DNA of 64,000 nucleotides from Elephas maximus indicus (GCF_024166365.1 NC_064835.1:56028607-56092606), one strand, 5' to 3'. Counted from the first letter of the stretch, positions 11,853 to 24,300 are shown. Program-made: numbers and translations. Notes: a model not told the origin generated them from the letters alone.

Positions 11853-12052
11853 TAGAGTACCAGGGTGGTACAAACGGTTAAAGTTCTCTGCTGCTGCAGG
11901 TTCAAATCTACCTAGAGATGCCTCAAAAGAAAAGTCTGACTCTATTTTCAGTAAATCAGCCACTGAAAATTCTATGGAGCTCAGTTCTACTCTTGACATA
12001 CTTGGGCTCACCGTGAATCAGAATCATGACTCTATGGCAATTGTTTTTTTAA
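11853..12052 (+). mobile_element. AfroSINE, long form
   Basis: The head is ggtggtacaaacggttaaag, followed by the long-form body (gtaaatcagccactgaaaat) and the tail (gactctatggcaattg) with a T run. It lies 16 bp after another SINE in the same orientation. Confidence 0.83.
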
Positions 12053-12924
12053 GTATGTCCTTGTCAGCTTGGCTTGCCATAGTAGAGACCGTTTGGGCTT
12101 CTTTGCAAAGATGGTGATCTCACTGAGAATTTTATTCCATAGTTCATTCATCAGAATGTCAGATAAGACTGGTATTCAGAAAAATTCACCACTCAGTCAA
12201 CAACTCGTTTTTTAGTGCTTCACTGCCCAGGTTATTCACGAGCAGAGAAGCTGTCTTGAAAAGTATATTTACCTGCCTTATTCACATATCTCTATAGTCT
12301 AAAGCTCTGACCACTTCTGACTCTGGTTAATTCAAAGTGTGATCCTAATTTGGCTTTGCACAACCTTTGATCTTTATAACCACAACCAATATTTACTGAG
12401 TTCTTACAACAGATGTTTATTGATTTCTTACAATGGTGACATCTTTTTGACAGAAAAAGAACCACTTGGTGGAAAGAAGTCTTCCCTTTTTCTGTGGGAT
12501 ACACTTCACCCTTTGGCTTATAAGTCCACACACAAGTTAGATTTGGTCACCTGGAACAGCCTATTTTTCTGACAGGTGACTTCTCCAGGAGGTAATAGCT
12601 GTCTCTCCTGGGAGAGTCTTGGAAATTCAATCCCTTCAAGTATGTGAAAACATTACAATGGAAATTTGAACTCTACTTTCTTTTTCTGCCATTTGACCAA
12701 ATTTAGGGCATCAAGGTACTCCTCTGAGAGGACTTTACCCCCTTCCTTTTCCTTCTCAGGAACTGAGTAGGAAGATGAGGGCGGAGGTTGCTGAAGGGGT
12801 TGTCCCAGGTTGCCCATGTGATTGCACTGTGTGGTGCTTTCCTGCCCAACATCTCATTGTCGAGTTCCGCCCATCAAGAAACAATCTAAGGTCAGGACCT
12901 CTGGTCTCTATAACATCATGTTGT
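12053..12924. other. Unique DNA, nothing recognised
   Basis: Small ORFs of 60-80 aa are present without recognisable domains. Confidence 0.5.
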
Positions 12925-13680
12925 AGGGTCAAAGAGCTTGAGTTGAGGATCAGACAAAGCTGATTTTCAAACCTGGCTTTTCCTCCCTCTATTTTCTTAC
13001 TGTGTTCTCAGATTGTAGGATAAGAATAATTATAATGCCTAAATTTATGGTCAAAAAGCAGTATAGCATAATATCTATGAGCTTGTGCACTGATTCATTT
13101 GGTCCTGGAGTCAGTTCTCTGAACTGCTCTAGTAATGAGGTAATTATGTATCCATAGGCTACAGTAAACCCTTGAGTTACAGGAGTCCAACTTAAGGACA
13201 ACTCATACTTGCCTTTTAATGTTACATGAATTTTTCCTCACTTTGAAAGAATGGGCCCAACTCCTACTTGCAACAAATTCTTCATCACAATCACCTTCAT
13301 TTGCTGAATGTGCAGCTTTTAAATCATTGAAAAGCCTTCAAGCCTTTACCTACAAATTCTTATAGACACACTTAGGAAGAGATCTTGTTCGTAACCTGGG
13401 GACTGCTTGTAGTTGGTTAACTTCTCTTTATGTCTTATTCTTACCTTCAAAGCAAAGATACATTAGAAGTACCTATATCCTGTGTGGTTTGTGAGGTAGA
13501 AATTAGATATTTCAAGTAAAGATATATAGAAGGCATGACATACAATTATAAAAAAAAAATAGCTCAATAAATGTAAGCAAAAATTATTATTGTTGTGAAA
13601 ATTGAAATGTTAGCTGTGTATGTAACTCACTTAGCATTATGCCTGGTGCCAAATAGACCCTCGACTAATATTAGTACTTT
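12925..13680 (+). repeat. Possible MIR-type fossils
   Basis: Two stretches (about 12925-13080 and 13410-13680) contain weak MIR-like words such as cctaaatttatgg and cttagcattatgcctggtgcc. The DNA between them is unassigned. Confidence 0.3.
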
Positions 13681-14880
13681 TCTTTCCTATGCAATCAGAA
13701 AATGTGGATCTAATTTGCATAAGACTTGAATGAGTGCTTTCTCAAAAAACAGTACTGTCATAAGGAATTACGTAGTCACATTTGTTAGGTTTTCTAGACA
13801 GCCCTGTCATTAGGATAGCTCAATCTTCATTGAAAAGAAGCTTATATTTCCTGACAAGAGGAAGGTGGCCCAAACTCTCCAAGGAAGGGACTAAGAGAAT
13901 GAGATAAACATATCAGAATTGTCTTTTGTGCCTCAGACATTCCTTACAGATACTTTTCATCTGAATGACACAGAGAAAAAGGAGCCTGGTATTATGTTTC
14001 ATAAGTGAACAGAGCTAGCCTGGTTTGACCTTAAACAGAGGAATGTAACAGCCTCTCCCAGAGGAAGGAGAGATGCTGCTGCCCAACATTGCCCATGAGA
14101 AAATGAATAGGTGGAATCTGAGCCAGAGATGGAGAGTGGAGAGGAATGGGAAATTTGAGAGGCAGGTATTGTCATGATAACCCTCAGAGATGTGGGTTAG
14201 AGTTTGATCTCACAAAATCTTTTCAAATAAACTCCCTTTTCAAATCAAAGTTCTTATTTAATGAGAAAGCCCATATCTCATTCCTCTGACTCACAAGGGA
14301 GCCAGCGAGGGATGACTCAAGTTGGCGCCTGTTGAGACAGCTTCACAGTCATTACATTCTGACTATACTCAAGGGATACTTGGGAGATAAGAAGTCGGCA
14401 CTTGGGGAAATGTATATGCCATGGAACCAGCAGAGAGAAAAATAATCTGTAGATGCTGAAATACAGTCCAAAGGTATTAGCAGGGAAAACATAGTATTTG
14501 ACTCTTATCAGGATTTTCTATGGTCCTGCCAAGGATTGTGTCTTGGGCCAGCTATAGTCATGTTCTCTGATGGGAAGAGATAGAGTCCTTAAGCACAAGA
14601 CCTCTACTCTGTGATGAGCCAGGGAGCTGCTTGGCCTTCCATATCTACCCTTCATTAACTTAAGAAGCATCTAGAGAATGAGCTATGTACTGGACCCTAT
14701 GCCAGAGGTAGTGGATTTAAAAATGGAGTCCCTGACCTAGTGAGTCTAACAATCTAGTGTACAGGACATGGAATTAAATCATCTATAAGATACAATAAGG
14801 TGGGTAAAAAACTACAGATACATACAAGGTTACTGCAACACAAAACAGGGAACTCAGCCTAGTCTACATAGAAGAGAGAG
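13681..14880. other. Unique DNA, nothing recognised
   Basis: No ORF, RNA or repeat that I can support. Confidence 0.5.
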
Positions 14881-15474
14881 GTTGTTGTTGCTATTAGGTG
14901 CCATGGGGTCGATTCTGGCTCATAGCATCCTATGCACAACAGAATGAGACACTGCCCAGTCCTGCACAATCCTCACACTTGTTGGTACGTTTAAGCCCGT
15001 TGTTGCAGCCACTGTGTCAATCCATCTCATTGAGGGTCTTCCTCTTTTTCACTGACCGTCTATTTTACCAAGCATGATGTCCTTCTCCAGGGACTGATTC
15101 CTCCTTATAATATGTCCAAAGTATATGAGATGTAGTCTCGCCATCCTTGCATCTAAGGAGCGTTCTGGTTGTACTTCTTACAAGACAGGTTTGTTCATTA
15201 TTTTAGCAGTCCAAGGCATATTCAAAATTTTTCACCAATGCCACAATTTAAAGGCGTCAATTCTTCTTTGGTCTTCCTTGTTCATTGTCCAAAACCAAAA
15301 AGTCAAACCCACTGCCATTGAGTCGATTCCGACTCATAGTGACCCTATAGGACAGAGTAGAACTGCCCCATACGGTTTCCAAGAAGTGCCTGGGGGATTC
15401 GAACTGCTGACCTTTTGGTTAGCAGATGTAGCTCTTAACCACTATGCCACCAGGGTTTCCTGTTCATTGTCCAG
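14881..15474 (-). mobile_element. BovB LINE, 3' fragment with nested AfroSINE
   Basis: The complement of 14881-15290 matches the C-terminal coding end and 3' terminus of the BovB at 32742-35978, beginning at the (GTTGTT) terminal repeat. The match resumes for only a few bases after the SINE at 15291-15460, so the BovB copy is 5' truncated at about 15474. Confidence 0.88.
15291..15460 (-). mobile_element. AfroSINE, short form, nested in BovB
   Basis: A nearly consensus-looking copy with gagtcgattccgactcatag near its tail and an intact tRNA-like head ending in ccaccagggtttcc on plus. A perfect 12-bp duplication, tgttcattgtcc, lies at 15279-15290 and 15461-15472. It therefore landed after the BovB. 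Confidence 0.95.
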
Positions 15475-15539
15475 GGGAAGCAATTTCAGGTAAGGTATCA
15501 TGGAAAATGTAATGCTTCAACTAAGACTAAAATAAGGTG

Positions 15540-15880
15540 AAGGTGATTGGGGGTCATAGAATGACATTTTATGAAGACTGAAGAGCAAAAACAGAGTCAC
15601 ACAGATCAGGAAAAGATAATGTGCAAGAAGTGGTATTGCCAAAGGGCAAAGTGTGAGCAGGGAGTAGTAAAACATAGATCAGAAAAGTAGTAAGGGTCTG
15701 ATGGTGAAGGACCTGGACTTCATATAAAGGAAATAATGAGTCATGGAATGATTTTAGCAGAAGAGTGATATGATCAGATTTATAGTCCAGAAAGTTCTCT
15801 TTGGCAACAGTGAGGTACATAGGTTGGAGAAGAGCATGGCTGAAAGCAGAGTTCATGAAGACATTATAACGAACTGAACT
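15540..15880 (+). repeat. Ancient widespread mammalian repeat (unnamed), part 1
   Basis: Words such as gatggtgaaggacctggact and gagtgatatgatcagattta belong to an old, purine-rich repeat that I know from many mammals but cannot name. The same family seems to continue at 17240-18284 and 26148-26730. Confidence 0.35.
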
Positions 15881-15890
15881 AGTTGGGTAT

Positions 15891-16046
15891 GTTGTTGTGT
15901 GTCGTCGAGTCGATTCCGACTCACGGTGGACCTACAGAGCAGAGTAGAACTGCCCTACAGAGTTTCCTAGGAGCTGCTGGTGGATTTGAACTGCTGAGCT
16001 TTTGGTTAGCAGCTGTAGCTCCTAACCATTGCACCATCAGGGCTCC
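15891..16046 (-). mobile_element. AfroSINE, short form, BovB-type tail
   Basis: A perfect 10-bp duplication, agttgggtat, lies at 15881-15890 and 16047-16056. The tail reads gttgttgtgtgtcgtcgagt on plus, which is the BovB terminal repeat type. Low divergence suggests a fairly recent insertion. Confidence 0.93.
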
Positions 16047-16056
16047 AGTTGGGTAT

Positions 16057-17239
16057 AGAAGAATTTAAAAGATGGTATGGATTTCATGAAATTTAGAAAC
16101 TGTAGAAGGTGAAATTTTCAGGTTTGGGCGATGAGAAATGAAGCAATACGAGACTGCGTTGGAACATAAGGTGGAGAGTATGGGAAGAAATCTCCCAATC
16201 ATATTCTGGCATGGTTGCCATACAGAAGCCAGTCTTTCCATGGGGAATGAGTTACACATGCTCCCTCCTCATTGGAGAACCAGGACAGTACTGATTGGGA
16301 ACGTGAAAAGCATACATCACCTGGAATTTTGCTTCAGTTCTGAAAATGTTCTTCCAAGAGTTAACACCAATAAATCCTCAATTTGATTTATTATTTGCTA
16401 TTAATTAGCTTAGAAATTTACCTTGCATTGCTATTGGTGTGCCCACACAACTCAAGAACTCAGTTATTATTTCTTCCCTTATTCATCTCCTGTTTGTTGC
16501 ATCGTGCATTGTGATCCCCAAGGTGAAAGCAGGGACAATTTATTTAGTTCAGGATTTCTAATCTCTCCCATCACCAGTTTGGCAGTGGGCTCTGAAACAG
16601 AACAACCACTTAGAATACGGGAAGGAGAATTAATCTATAAAAATTCAATTAACCTGTACAGTTCTCATTGCATCCTCTCGGGACTTAATCAGAGTTTTCT
16701 TAACTTATTAACCGCTTCACCTCTTTTGCATCTTGTAGTCTGTGACGATGGCACTAAACAATCAGAATAAGGCTGACAGGCTAAACAAACTAATAGGTAA
16801 ATCCAAGAATTAGGTCTCTCCAACACTTGCTAGAGACATCAGAATCAGTCTTCTTACCTGTGAGTTCTAAAAGCAAGGCTTAGAGTGCTGATGGGCTGTG
16901 AAGACCAGCCATCATACCCTGCCTGACACAGGAATCTACAAAGCAGGTGTGTTTTCTACTCTTCTACTGACTTGCTATATTCACATGCAGAAAGGGCAGA
17001 CTATCCCGGACCCATGGGCTACAGACAGGGGACCCCATATAATAAAACCTATCTCAGAGACAACATTCTCAACAAAGCTGTAAAGAAGGATGGTGGCTTA
17101 CCATTATTTGTTTTAAGCTCTTCAAATGATCTCTGTTAAAAGGTCTGGATAGGATCAGGAGCTATTAATTTGGATGTTACTCAGTGATTCCAAGCTCCTT
17201 TTCCTCTCTGTCTGTTCAAACCCTCTTTTAACCACTATT
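16057..17239. other. Unassigned DNA
   Basis: Nothing coding is recognised. The ORF at 16423-16770 (115 aa) has no familiar domain, and I treat it as chance. Confidence 0.45.
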
Positions 17240-18284
17240 TATGCATCAAGAACAGATCTGTGGAGAAGGAATTTGAAGGACAAGAAAGTGGATTGAGTTT
17301 TGGATATCTGGAGTTAGAGGTGCCTGGAGGACATCCCAAACAGAGATAACTAGCAGGCAGATGGGAGCGAAGCATTGGGGACAAGGTTTGGGAACCTCAG
17401 CATTGAAGGGGAGTTGGGTCTGTAGATATGAAAGAGGCACTGTTTACATAGATGGGAGAGTGGCAGACTCAGAACAGAACTTGAGGAACACTGACATTGG
17501 GAAGGCAAGCAAAGAATGAGCAAAAAGAGGACTCCTGAGAGAGGTTGAGATAGAGGAGAGTTAGAAGGAAGAAAGACAAGTAATGTCAAAAAGGTCAAAT
17601 GTAGAGTGGGGAAAGGATGTTTGAATGGTGTAGAGATATCATGAATGATGATGACAGATTGGTTTTGGCAATAGTAGGGTTATGAGTGACCTTGGGAAAG
17701 CAGTTTCATGAAGTGATGGGAGGTGAAAACAGATTGCAGAGATTTGGAGATTAAATGGGAGATAGACAAATAACTGTTTCCAGAAACTTGTCTCCATTAG
17801 TTTAGAAATCTATCTTAGAATTTAACTTTAAGGAAAACAGACAAACAAACAAAAAATAGACACCGGAGAAACGGGTTAGCATATAGCAAGGAGTAGGTAG
17901 ATTAGATAGACAGGTAGGTAGGTAGGCAGGTAAGGAGGTAGAAATGTAGATAGAGAGATGGATTGGTGGATGGGTGTTGGGAGATGGGACAAAATTATAG
18001 TGGCTCCAATTTGCATTCTTATGTGATTTCCCTCAGCAGCCTGAGGATAGGTGTAGAGAAACTGAATGACTGTGTTAAGTCAAGCCTTGGTTGCAGAACA
18101 GGTGACCAAGACGTCTAAATGAGAGAGAAATAGTGGAATAATGAAATTGTGATCAATGAAGTCTGGCTGAGGATGAAAGAAAGTAAAGCAAGGAGGGCAA
18201 CAGAAGTAATTTGGAAAGTGAAGATCTTGAGATAGCCAAAGAATTGGTTTTTTATGAACTTTTTCAGAATTCTGGTTCAAATGT
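17240..18284 (+). repeat. Ancient repeat, part 2 (target of the L1)
   Basis: Old repeat words (gaggtgcctggaggacatcc, tgaggaacactgacattggg, ggttttggcaatagtagggt) place this stretch with part 1. The young L1 is inserted at its right end, and the sequence resumes at 26148. Confidence 0.35.
17885..17985. repeat. GATA/GGTA microsatellite
   Basis: Imperfect tetranucleotide units (ggtaggtaggtaggcagg, tagatagagagatgg). Confidence 0.75.
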
Positions 18285-18299
18285 AAAAGAGTGACTGGG
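18285..18299. repeat. Target-site duplication of L1, left copy
   Basis: aaaagagtgactggg here is identical to 26133-26147. The preceding base is T, so the nicked bottom strand reads TTTT/A, the classic L1 endonuclease site. Confidence 0.95.
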
Positions 18300-18310
18300 G
18301 AGGGTGGGGC

Positions 18311-18321
18311 CAAGATGGCGG
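18311..18321 (+). promoter_or_regulatory. YY1-like site at the L1 5' end
   Basis: caagatggcgg, about 12 bases from the L1 start, matches the YY1 motif that sets transcription start in human L1. The L1 at 44073 has the changed form caagacggcag, and the element at 36571 has caacatggcac. Confidence 0.65.
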
Positions 18322-18383
18322 ACTAGGTGGACGCTACCGCGGATCCCTCTTGCAACAAAGACTCAGAAAAACAAGTGAATCAA

Positions 18384-19580
18384 TCACATACATAACAATC
18401 CACAAACTCTGAACAACAAACACAGATTTAGAGACGGAGAACGAACAAATACGGGCAGACAGCGATTGTTTTCAGAGCCAGGATCCAGCGTACCAGTCAG
18501 GTGACCTTCGGAGCCCGATTTGGGGCAGAGCCCAGGGGGGCAGACGGCACAGACAAGGGGCCCAGCCCTAGCCCCTGAACTCATCCCAGGAGGGAGCCCA
18601 GCCGGTTGGCGCGGGCGGCGTGGCGGTGCAGCCGGTGGGAGAAGTCCCCAGGAGGCAGTGACTGGTCTTGGAGCAGGGAGAGCAGCGTCCCAGCCGGGGA
18701 CCCGTCCCGCCGGGATTTTGGCGGGTAGCAGGCGTGGCGCGAGCGCAGGGACCAGCCATATTCCCCTGAATTGACCCCGGGGGAGGCCCAACCGTTCGTG
18801 CGGGCGGCGCCCAGCCGGTTCGCGCAAGTGGCGTAGTGCGCCGGAGGGAGAAGTCCCCGGGAGGCAGTGACTGGTCTTGGAGCAGGGAGAGCAGCATGCC
18901 AGCTGGGGAGCCGACCGGCCGGGATTTTGGCGGGCAGTGGGCGTGGCGCGATCGCGGGGACCAGATACATTCCCCTGAATTGACCCTGGGGGGGGCCCAG
19001 GCATTTGCGCGGGTGGCGCCCACCCAGTTCGCGAGAGTGGTGCCGCGCACCGCAGGGAGAAGTCCCCAGGAGGCAGTGACTGGTCTTGGAGTAAAGAGAG
19101 CAGCGTCCCAGCCGGAGAGCCATCCCACCGGGATTTTGGCGGGCGCGGGCAGGGAGTGAGCGCGGGGTGCAGCTCCATCCCCCTGAATTGACCCCGGGGC
19201 GGTCCCAACCAGTTCGCGCGGGCCCAGCTGGTTGGCGCGAGCGGCGTGGCAGCGCAGCCAGTGGAAGAAGTCCCCGGGAGGCAGTGGCTGGTCTTGGAGT
19301 GGGGAAAGCGGCATCCCAGCTGGGACGTGCAGTCGCGGCTCAGGCCCGGGGAGCTGCTCCGCTCTCCTGAGCTGACCCGGGGGGGGGAGCCCACCCGGTT
19401 CGCGGGAGCGGCGCGCGACGCGGCTGGCGGGACGGGGAGTCCCCGGGAGGCAGCAACTGATTTTGGAGTCAGGAGTGCACCGTCCCAGTAGGGGAGCCTT
19501 AACCTTGGGGGTGGGGCTGACAGTGGAGGATCTGACCGTGACGCCAGCGGGTCAGACCCCTCGGGGGGCAATCTCCACAC
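18384..19580 (-). other. 398-codon antisense ORF across L1 5' UTR monomers
   Basis: An open frame on the strand opposite to the L1 covers nearly the entire monomer array. The product would be rich in Pro, Ser, Gly and Arg. The monomer period of 209 is not a multiple of three, so successive monomers are read in different phases (SHCLPGTS in one, DQSLPPGDFS in another, PVTASWGLLP in a third). Two other antisense frames are also long (248 and 180 codons). That argues for a GC-rich, stop-poor composition over selection on a protein. Human L1 does have an antisense ORF0 in its 5' UTR, so a biological role is possible but unsupported. Confidence 0.25.
18560..19500 (+). repeat. L1 5' UTR tandem monomers, about 209 bp
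   Basis: The landmark gtcccc(a/g)ggaggcag starts at 18644, 18853, 19062 and 19270 and recurs in altered form (gtccccgggaggcagca) at 19439, giving spacings of 209, 209, 208 and 169. Each unit holds a second landmark, gaattgacccc. Such monomers are promoter units in other mammalian L1 families, so this block is the likely promoter. The last unit is internally shortened by about 40 bp. Confidence 0.92.
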
Positions 19581-19822
19581 AGCCAGTACATATAGGCGAC
19601 CCGCCCCGCAGAAATCTCAGATATAAGAGTCATTCCAAGTAAGACAAACAACTCTGGCTATATTCTGAGGTGCTACACTCCTAGCTCTCTGATCCCTGCC
19701 CCACCCTCCCCAGGCGGCTCTATTAACATCCGAATAGCCTGAGCCAGAGGAAGAACTCTGATAGAGATCTGACTGCATTTTTTTTTTTTAGCGGATTTTC
19801 TGGAAAAACTAGTTTCCCAGTG

Positions 19823-20881
19823 ATGGCTCAGAGACAGCAGTCCATGTCAAACCACATAAAGAAGCAGACCATGACAGCTTCTCCAACCCCCCAAACAAAA
19901 GAATCAAAATCTTTCCCAAATGAAGATACAATCCTGGAATTATCAGATACAGAATATAAAAAACTAATTTACAGAATGCTTAAAGACATCACAAATGAAA
20001 TTAGGCTAACTGCAGAAAAAGCCAAGGAACACACTAATAAAACTGTTGAAGAACTCAAAAAGATTATTCAAGAACATACTGGAAAAATTAATAAGTTGCA
20101 AGAATCCATAGAGAGACAGCATGTAGAAACCCAAAAGATTAACAATAAAATTACAGAATTAGACAATGCAATAGGAAGTCAGAGGAGCAGACTCGAGCAA
20201 TTAGAATGTAGACTGGGACATCTGGAGGACCAGGGAATCAACACCAACATAGCTGAAAAAAAATCAGATAAAAGAATTAAAAAAAATGAAGAAACCCTAA
20301 GAATCATGTGGGACTCTATCAAGAAGGATAACTTGCGAGTGATTAGAGTCCCAGAACAGGGAGGGGGGACAGAAAACACAGAGAAAATAGTTGAAGAACT
20401 CCTGACAGAAAACTTCCCTGACATCATGAAAGACGAAAGGATATCTATCCAAGATGCTCATCGAACCCCATTTAAGCTTGATCCAAAAAGAAAAACACCA
20501 AGACATATTATCATCAAACTTGCCAAAACCAAAGATAAACAGAAAATTTTAAAAGCAGCCAGGGAGAAAAGAAAGGTTTCCTTCAAGGGAGATTCAATAA
20601 GAATAAGTTCAGACTACTCAGCAGAAACCATGCAGGCAAGAAGGGAATGGGACAACGTATACAGAGCACTGAACGAGAAAAACTGCCAACCAAGGATCAT
20701 GTATCCAGCAAAACTCTCTCTGAAATATGAAGGCGAAATTAAGATATTTACAGATAAACACAAGTTTAGAGAATTTGCAAAAACCAAACCAAGGCTACAA
20801 GAAATGCTAAAGGAGATTGGTCAGATGACCAATAATACCAGGTACCAGCACAATACAAGGTCACAAAACAAAACGTCCTGA
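19823..20881 (+). CDS. L1 ORF1 protein (RNA-binding chaperone), intact
   Basis: This is the 352-residue L1 ORF1 protein, which trimerises, coats L1 RNA and acts as a nucleic-acid chaperone in the cytoplasmic ribonucleoprotein. I chose the ATG at 19823; the GTG just before it is unlikely. A basic N terminus is followed by a long heptad-rich coiled coil (about residues 45-155), an RRM-like domain (about 160-255, with LRVIRVPE and RHIIIKLAK strands) and a C-terminal domain (about 260-330, including RREWDNVYRAL and PAKLSLKYEG). The frame is intact to a TGA. Size and layout fit mammalian ORF1 proteins. ORF2 lies 434 bp downstream on the same transcript. The older copy of this gene at 45369-46370 is decayed. 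Confidence 0.95.
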   Translation: MAQRQQSMSNHIKKQTMTASPTPQTKESKSFPNEDTILELSDTEYKKLIYRMLKDITNEIRLTAEKAKEHTNKTVEELKKIIQEHTGKINKLQESIERQHVETQKINNKITELDNAIGSQRSRLEQLECRLGHLEDQGINTNIAEKKSDKRIKKNEETLRIMWDSIKKDNLRVIRVPEQGGGTENTEKIVEELLTENFPDIMKDERISIQDAHRTPFKLDPKRKTPRHIIIKLAKTKDKQKILKAAREKRKVSFKGDSIRISSDYSAETMQARREWDNVYRALNEKNCQPRIMYPAKLSLKYEGEIKIFTDKHKFREFAKTKPRLQEMLKEIGQMTNNTRYQHNTRSQNKTS

Positions 20882-21315
20882 TATCAACTCAAATAGGGAA
20901 AGCACAAAAACAAACAAATTAAGATTAATTCTAAAAAATAAATAAATAAATAAATAAAATAATACACATAACAGGGAATCATGGAAATCAATAGGTAAAA
21001 GATCACAATAATCAAAAAGAGGGACTAAATATAGGAGGCATTGAACTGCCAGATGGAGAGTGATACAAGGCGATATAGAACGATACAAGTTAGGGTTTTA
21101 CTTAGAAAAATAGGGGTAAATAATAAGGTAACCACAAAAAGGAATATCAACTCCATAACTCAAGAAAAAAGCCAAGAAAAACGTAACGACTCAACTAACA
21201 TAAAGTTTAACATTATGAAAATGAGGATCTCACAATCTACTAAGAAAAACGCCTCAGCACAAAAAAGTATGTGGAAAAATGAAATGGCCAACAACACACA
21301 TGAAAAGGCATCAAA

Positions 21316-24300
21316 ATGACAGCACTAAAAACTTATTTATCTATAATTACGCTGAATGTAAATGGACTAAATGCACCAATAAAGAGACAGAGAGTCTCAG
21401 ACTGGATAAAGAGACACGATCCGTCTATATGCTGCCTACAAGAGACAGACTTTAAACTTAGAGACACAAACAAACTAAAATTCAAAGGATGGAAAAAAAT
21501 ATATCAAGCAAACAATAAGCAAAACAGAAGAGGAGTAGCAATATTAATTCCTGACAAAATAGACTTTAGACTTAAATCGACCACAAAGGATAAAGAAGGA
21601 CACTATATAATGTTAAAAGGGACAATTTATCAGGAAGACATAACCATATTAAATATTTATGCACCCAATGACAAGGCTGCAAGATACATAAACCAAATTT
21701 TAACAGAATTGAGAAGTGAGATAGATACCTCCACATTTATAGTAGGAGACTTCAACACACCACTTTCGGAGAAGGATAGGACATCCAGTAAGAAGCTCAA
21801 TAGAGACACGGAAGACCTACTTACAACAATCAACCAACTTGACCTCATTGACTTATACAGAACTCTCCATTCAACTGCTGCAAAATATACTTTTTTTTCT
21901 AGTGCGCATGGAACATTCTCTAGAATAGACCACATATTAGGTCATAAAACAAATCTTTGCAGAGTCCAAAACATCGAAATATTACAAAGCATCTTCTCAG
22001 ACCACAAGGCAACGAAACTAGAAATCAATAACAGAAAAACTAGGGAAAAGAAATCAAATACTTGGAAAAAGAACAATACCCTCCTGAAAAAAGACTGGGT
22101 TATAGAAGACATCAAGGAGGGAATAAGGAAATTTATAGAATGCAATGAGAATGAAAATACTTCCTATCAAAACCTCCGGGACACAGCAAAAGCAGTGCTC
22201 AGAGGCCAATTTATATCGATAAATGCACACATACAAAAAGAAGAAAAAGCCAAAATCAGAGAATTGTCCCGACAACTTGAACAAATAGAAAGTGAGCAAC
22301 AAAAGAACCCCTCAGCCACCAGAAGAAAACAAATAATAAAAATTAGAGCTGAACTAAATGAATTAGAGAACAGAAAAAACCATTGAAAGAATTAACAAAG
22401 CCAAAAGCTGGTTCTTTGAAAAAATTAACAAAATTGATAAACCATTGGCTAGACTGACTAAAGAAATACAAGAAAGGAAACACATAACCCGAATAAGAAA
22501 CAAGAAGGACCACATCACAACAGAGCCAAATGAAATTAAAAGAATCATTTCAGATTACTAAGAAAAATTGTACTCTAACAAATTTGAAAACCTAGAAGAA
22601 ATGGATAAATTCTTGGAAAAACACTACCTACCTAAACTAACACATTCAGAAGTAGAACAACTAAATAGACCCATAACAAAAAAAGAGATTGAAATGGTAA
22701 TCAAAAAACTTCCAACAAAAAAAAGTCCTGGCCCGGACGGCTTCACTGCAGAGTTCTACCAAACCTTCAGAGAAGACTTAAGACCACTACTACTGAAGGT
22801 ATTTCAAAGCATAGAAAAAGACAGAATACTACCCAACTCATTCTATGAAGCTACCACCTCCCTGATACCAAAACCAGGTAAAGACATTACAAAGAAAGAA
22901 AATTATAGACCTATATCCCTCATGAACATAGATGCAAAAATCCTCAACAAAATTCTAGCCAATAGAATCTAACAACACATCAAAAAAATAATTCACCCCG
23001 ATCAAGTGGGATTTATACCAGGTATGCAAGGCTGGTTTAATATCAGAAAAACCATTAATGTAATCCATCACATAAATAAAACAAAAGATAAAAACCACAT
23101 GATCTTATCAATAGATGCAGAAAAGGCATTTGACAAAGTTCAACACCCATTTATGATAAAAACTCTTACCAAAATAGGAATTGAAGGAAAATTCCTCAAC
23201 ATAATAAAGGGCATCTATGCAAAGCCAACAGCCAATATCACTCTAAATGGAGAGAACCTGAAAGCATTTCCCTTGAGAACGGGAACCAGACAAGGATGCC
23301 CTTTATCACCGCTCTTATTCAACATCGTACTTGAAGTCCTAGCCAGGGCAGTTAGGCTAGACAAAGAAATAAAAGGTATCCGGATTGGCAAGGAAGAAGT
23401 AAAGCTATCACTATTTGCAGATGACATGATCGTATACACGGAAAACCCTAAGGAATCCTCCAGAAAACGACTGAAACTAATAGAAGAGTTTGGCAGAGTC
23501 TCAGGTTATAAAATAAACACACAAAAATCACTTGGATTCCTCTACATCAACAAAAAGAACACCGAAGAGGAAATAACCAAATCAATACCATTCACAGTAG
23601 CCCCCAAGAAGATAAAATACTTAGGAATAAATCTTACCAAGGATGTAAAAGACCTATACAAAGAAAACTACAAAGCTCTACTACAAGAAATTCAAAAGAA
23701 CATACTTAAGTGGAAAAACATACCCTGCTCATGGATGGGAACACTTAACATAGTAAAAATGACTATTCTACCAAAAGCCATCTATACATATAACGCACTT
23801 CCAATCCAAATTCCAATGTCATATTTTAAGGAGATAGAGAAACAAATCACCAATTTCATATGGAAGGGAAAAAAACCCCGGATAAGCAAAGCATTACTGA
23901 AAAAGAAGAAAGTGGGAGGCCTCACTCTACCTGATTTCAGAACCTATTATACAGCTACAGTAGTCAAAACAGCCTGGTACTGGTACAACAGGCACATAGA
24001 CCAATGGAACAGAATTGAGAATCCAGATATAAATCCATCCATGTATGAGCAGCTGATATTTGACAAAGGACCAGTGTCAGTTAATTGGGGAAAAGACAGT
24101 CTTTTTAACAAATGGTGCTGCCATAACTGGATATCCATTTGCAAAAAAATGAAACAGGACCCATACCTCACGCCATGCACAAAAACTAACTCCAAGTGGA
24201 TCAAAGACCTAAACAGTAAGACTAAAACGATAAAGATCATGGAAGAAAAAATAGGGACAACCCTAGGAGCCCTAATACAAGGCATAAACAGAATACAAAA

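Noticed and set aside
16423-16770. 115-codon plus-strand ORF
   Set aside because: No recognisable family, and no start or splice context that I can support.
18568-19314. Second and third long antisense ORFs (248 and 180 codons) in the L1 5' UTR
   Set aside because: They are the same monomers read in other phases; openness in all frames points to GC-rich composition.
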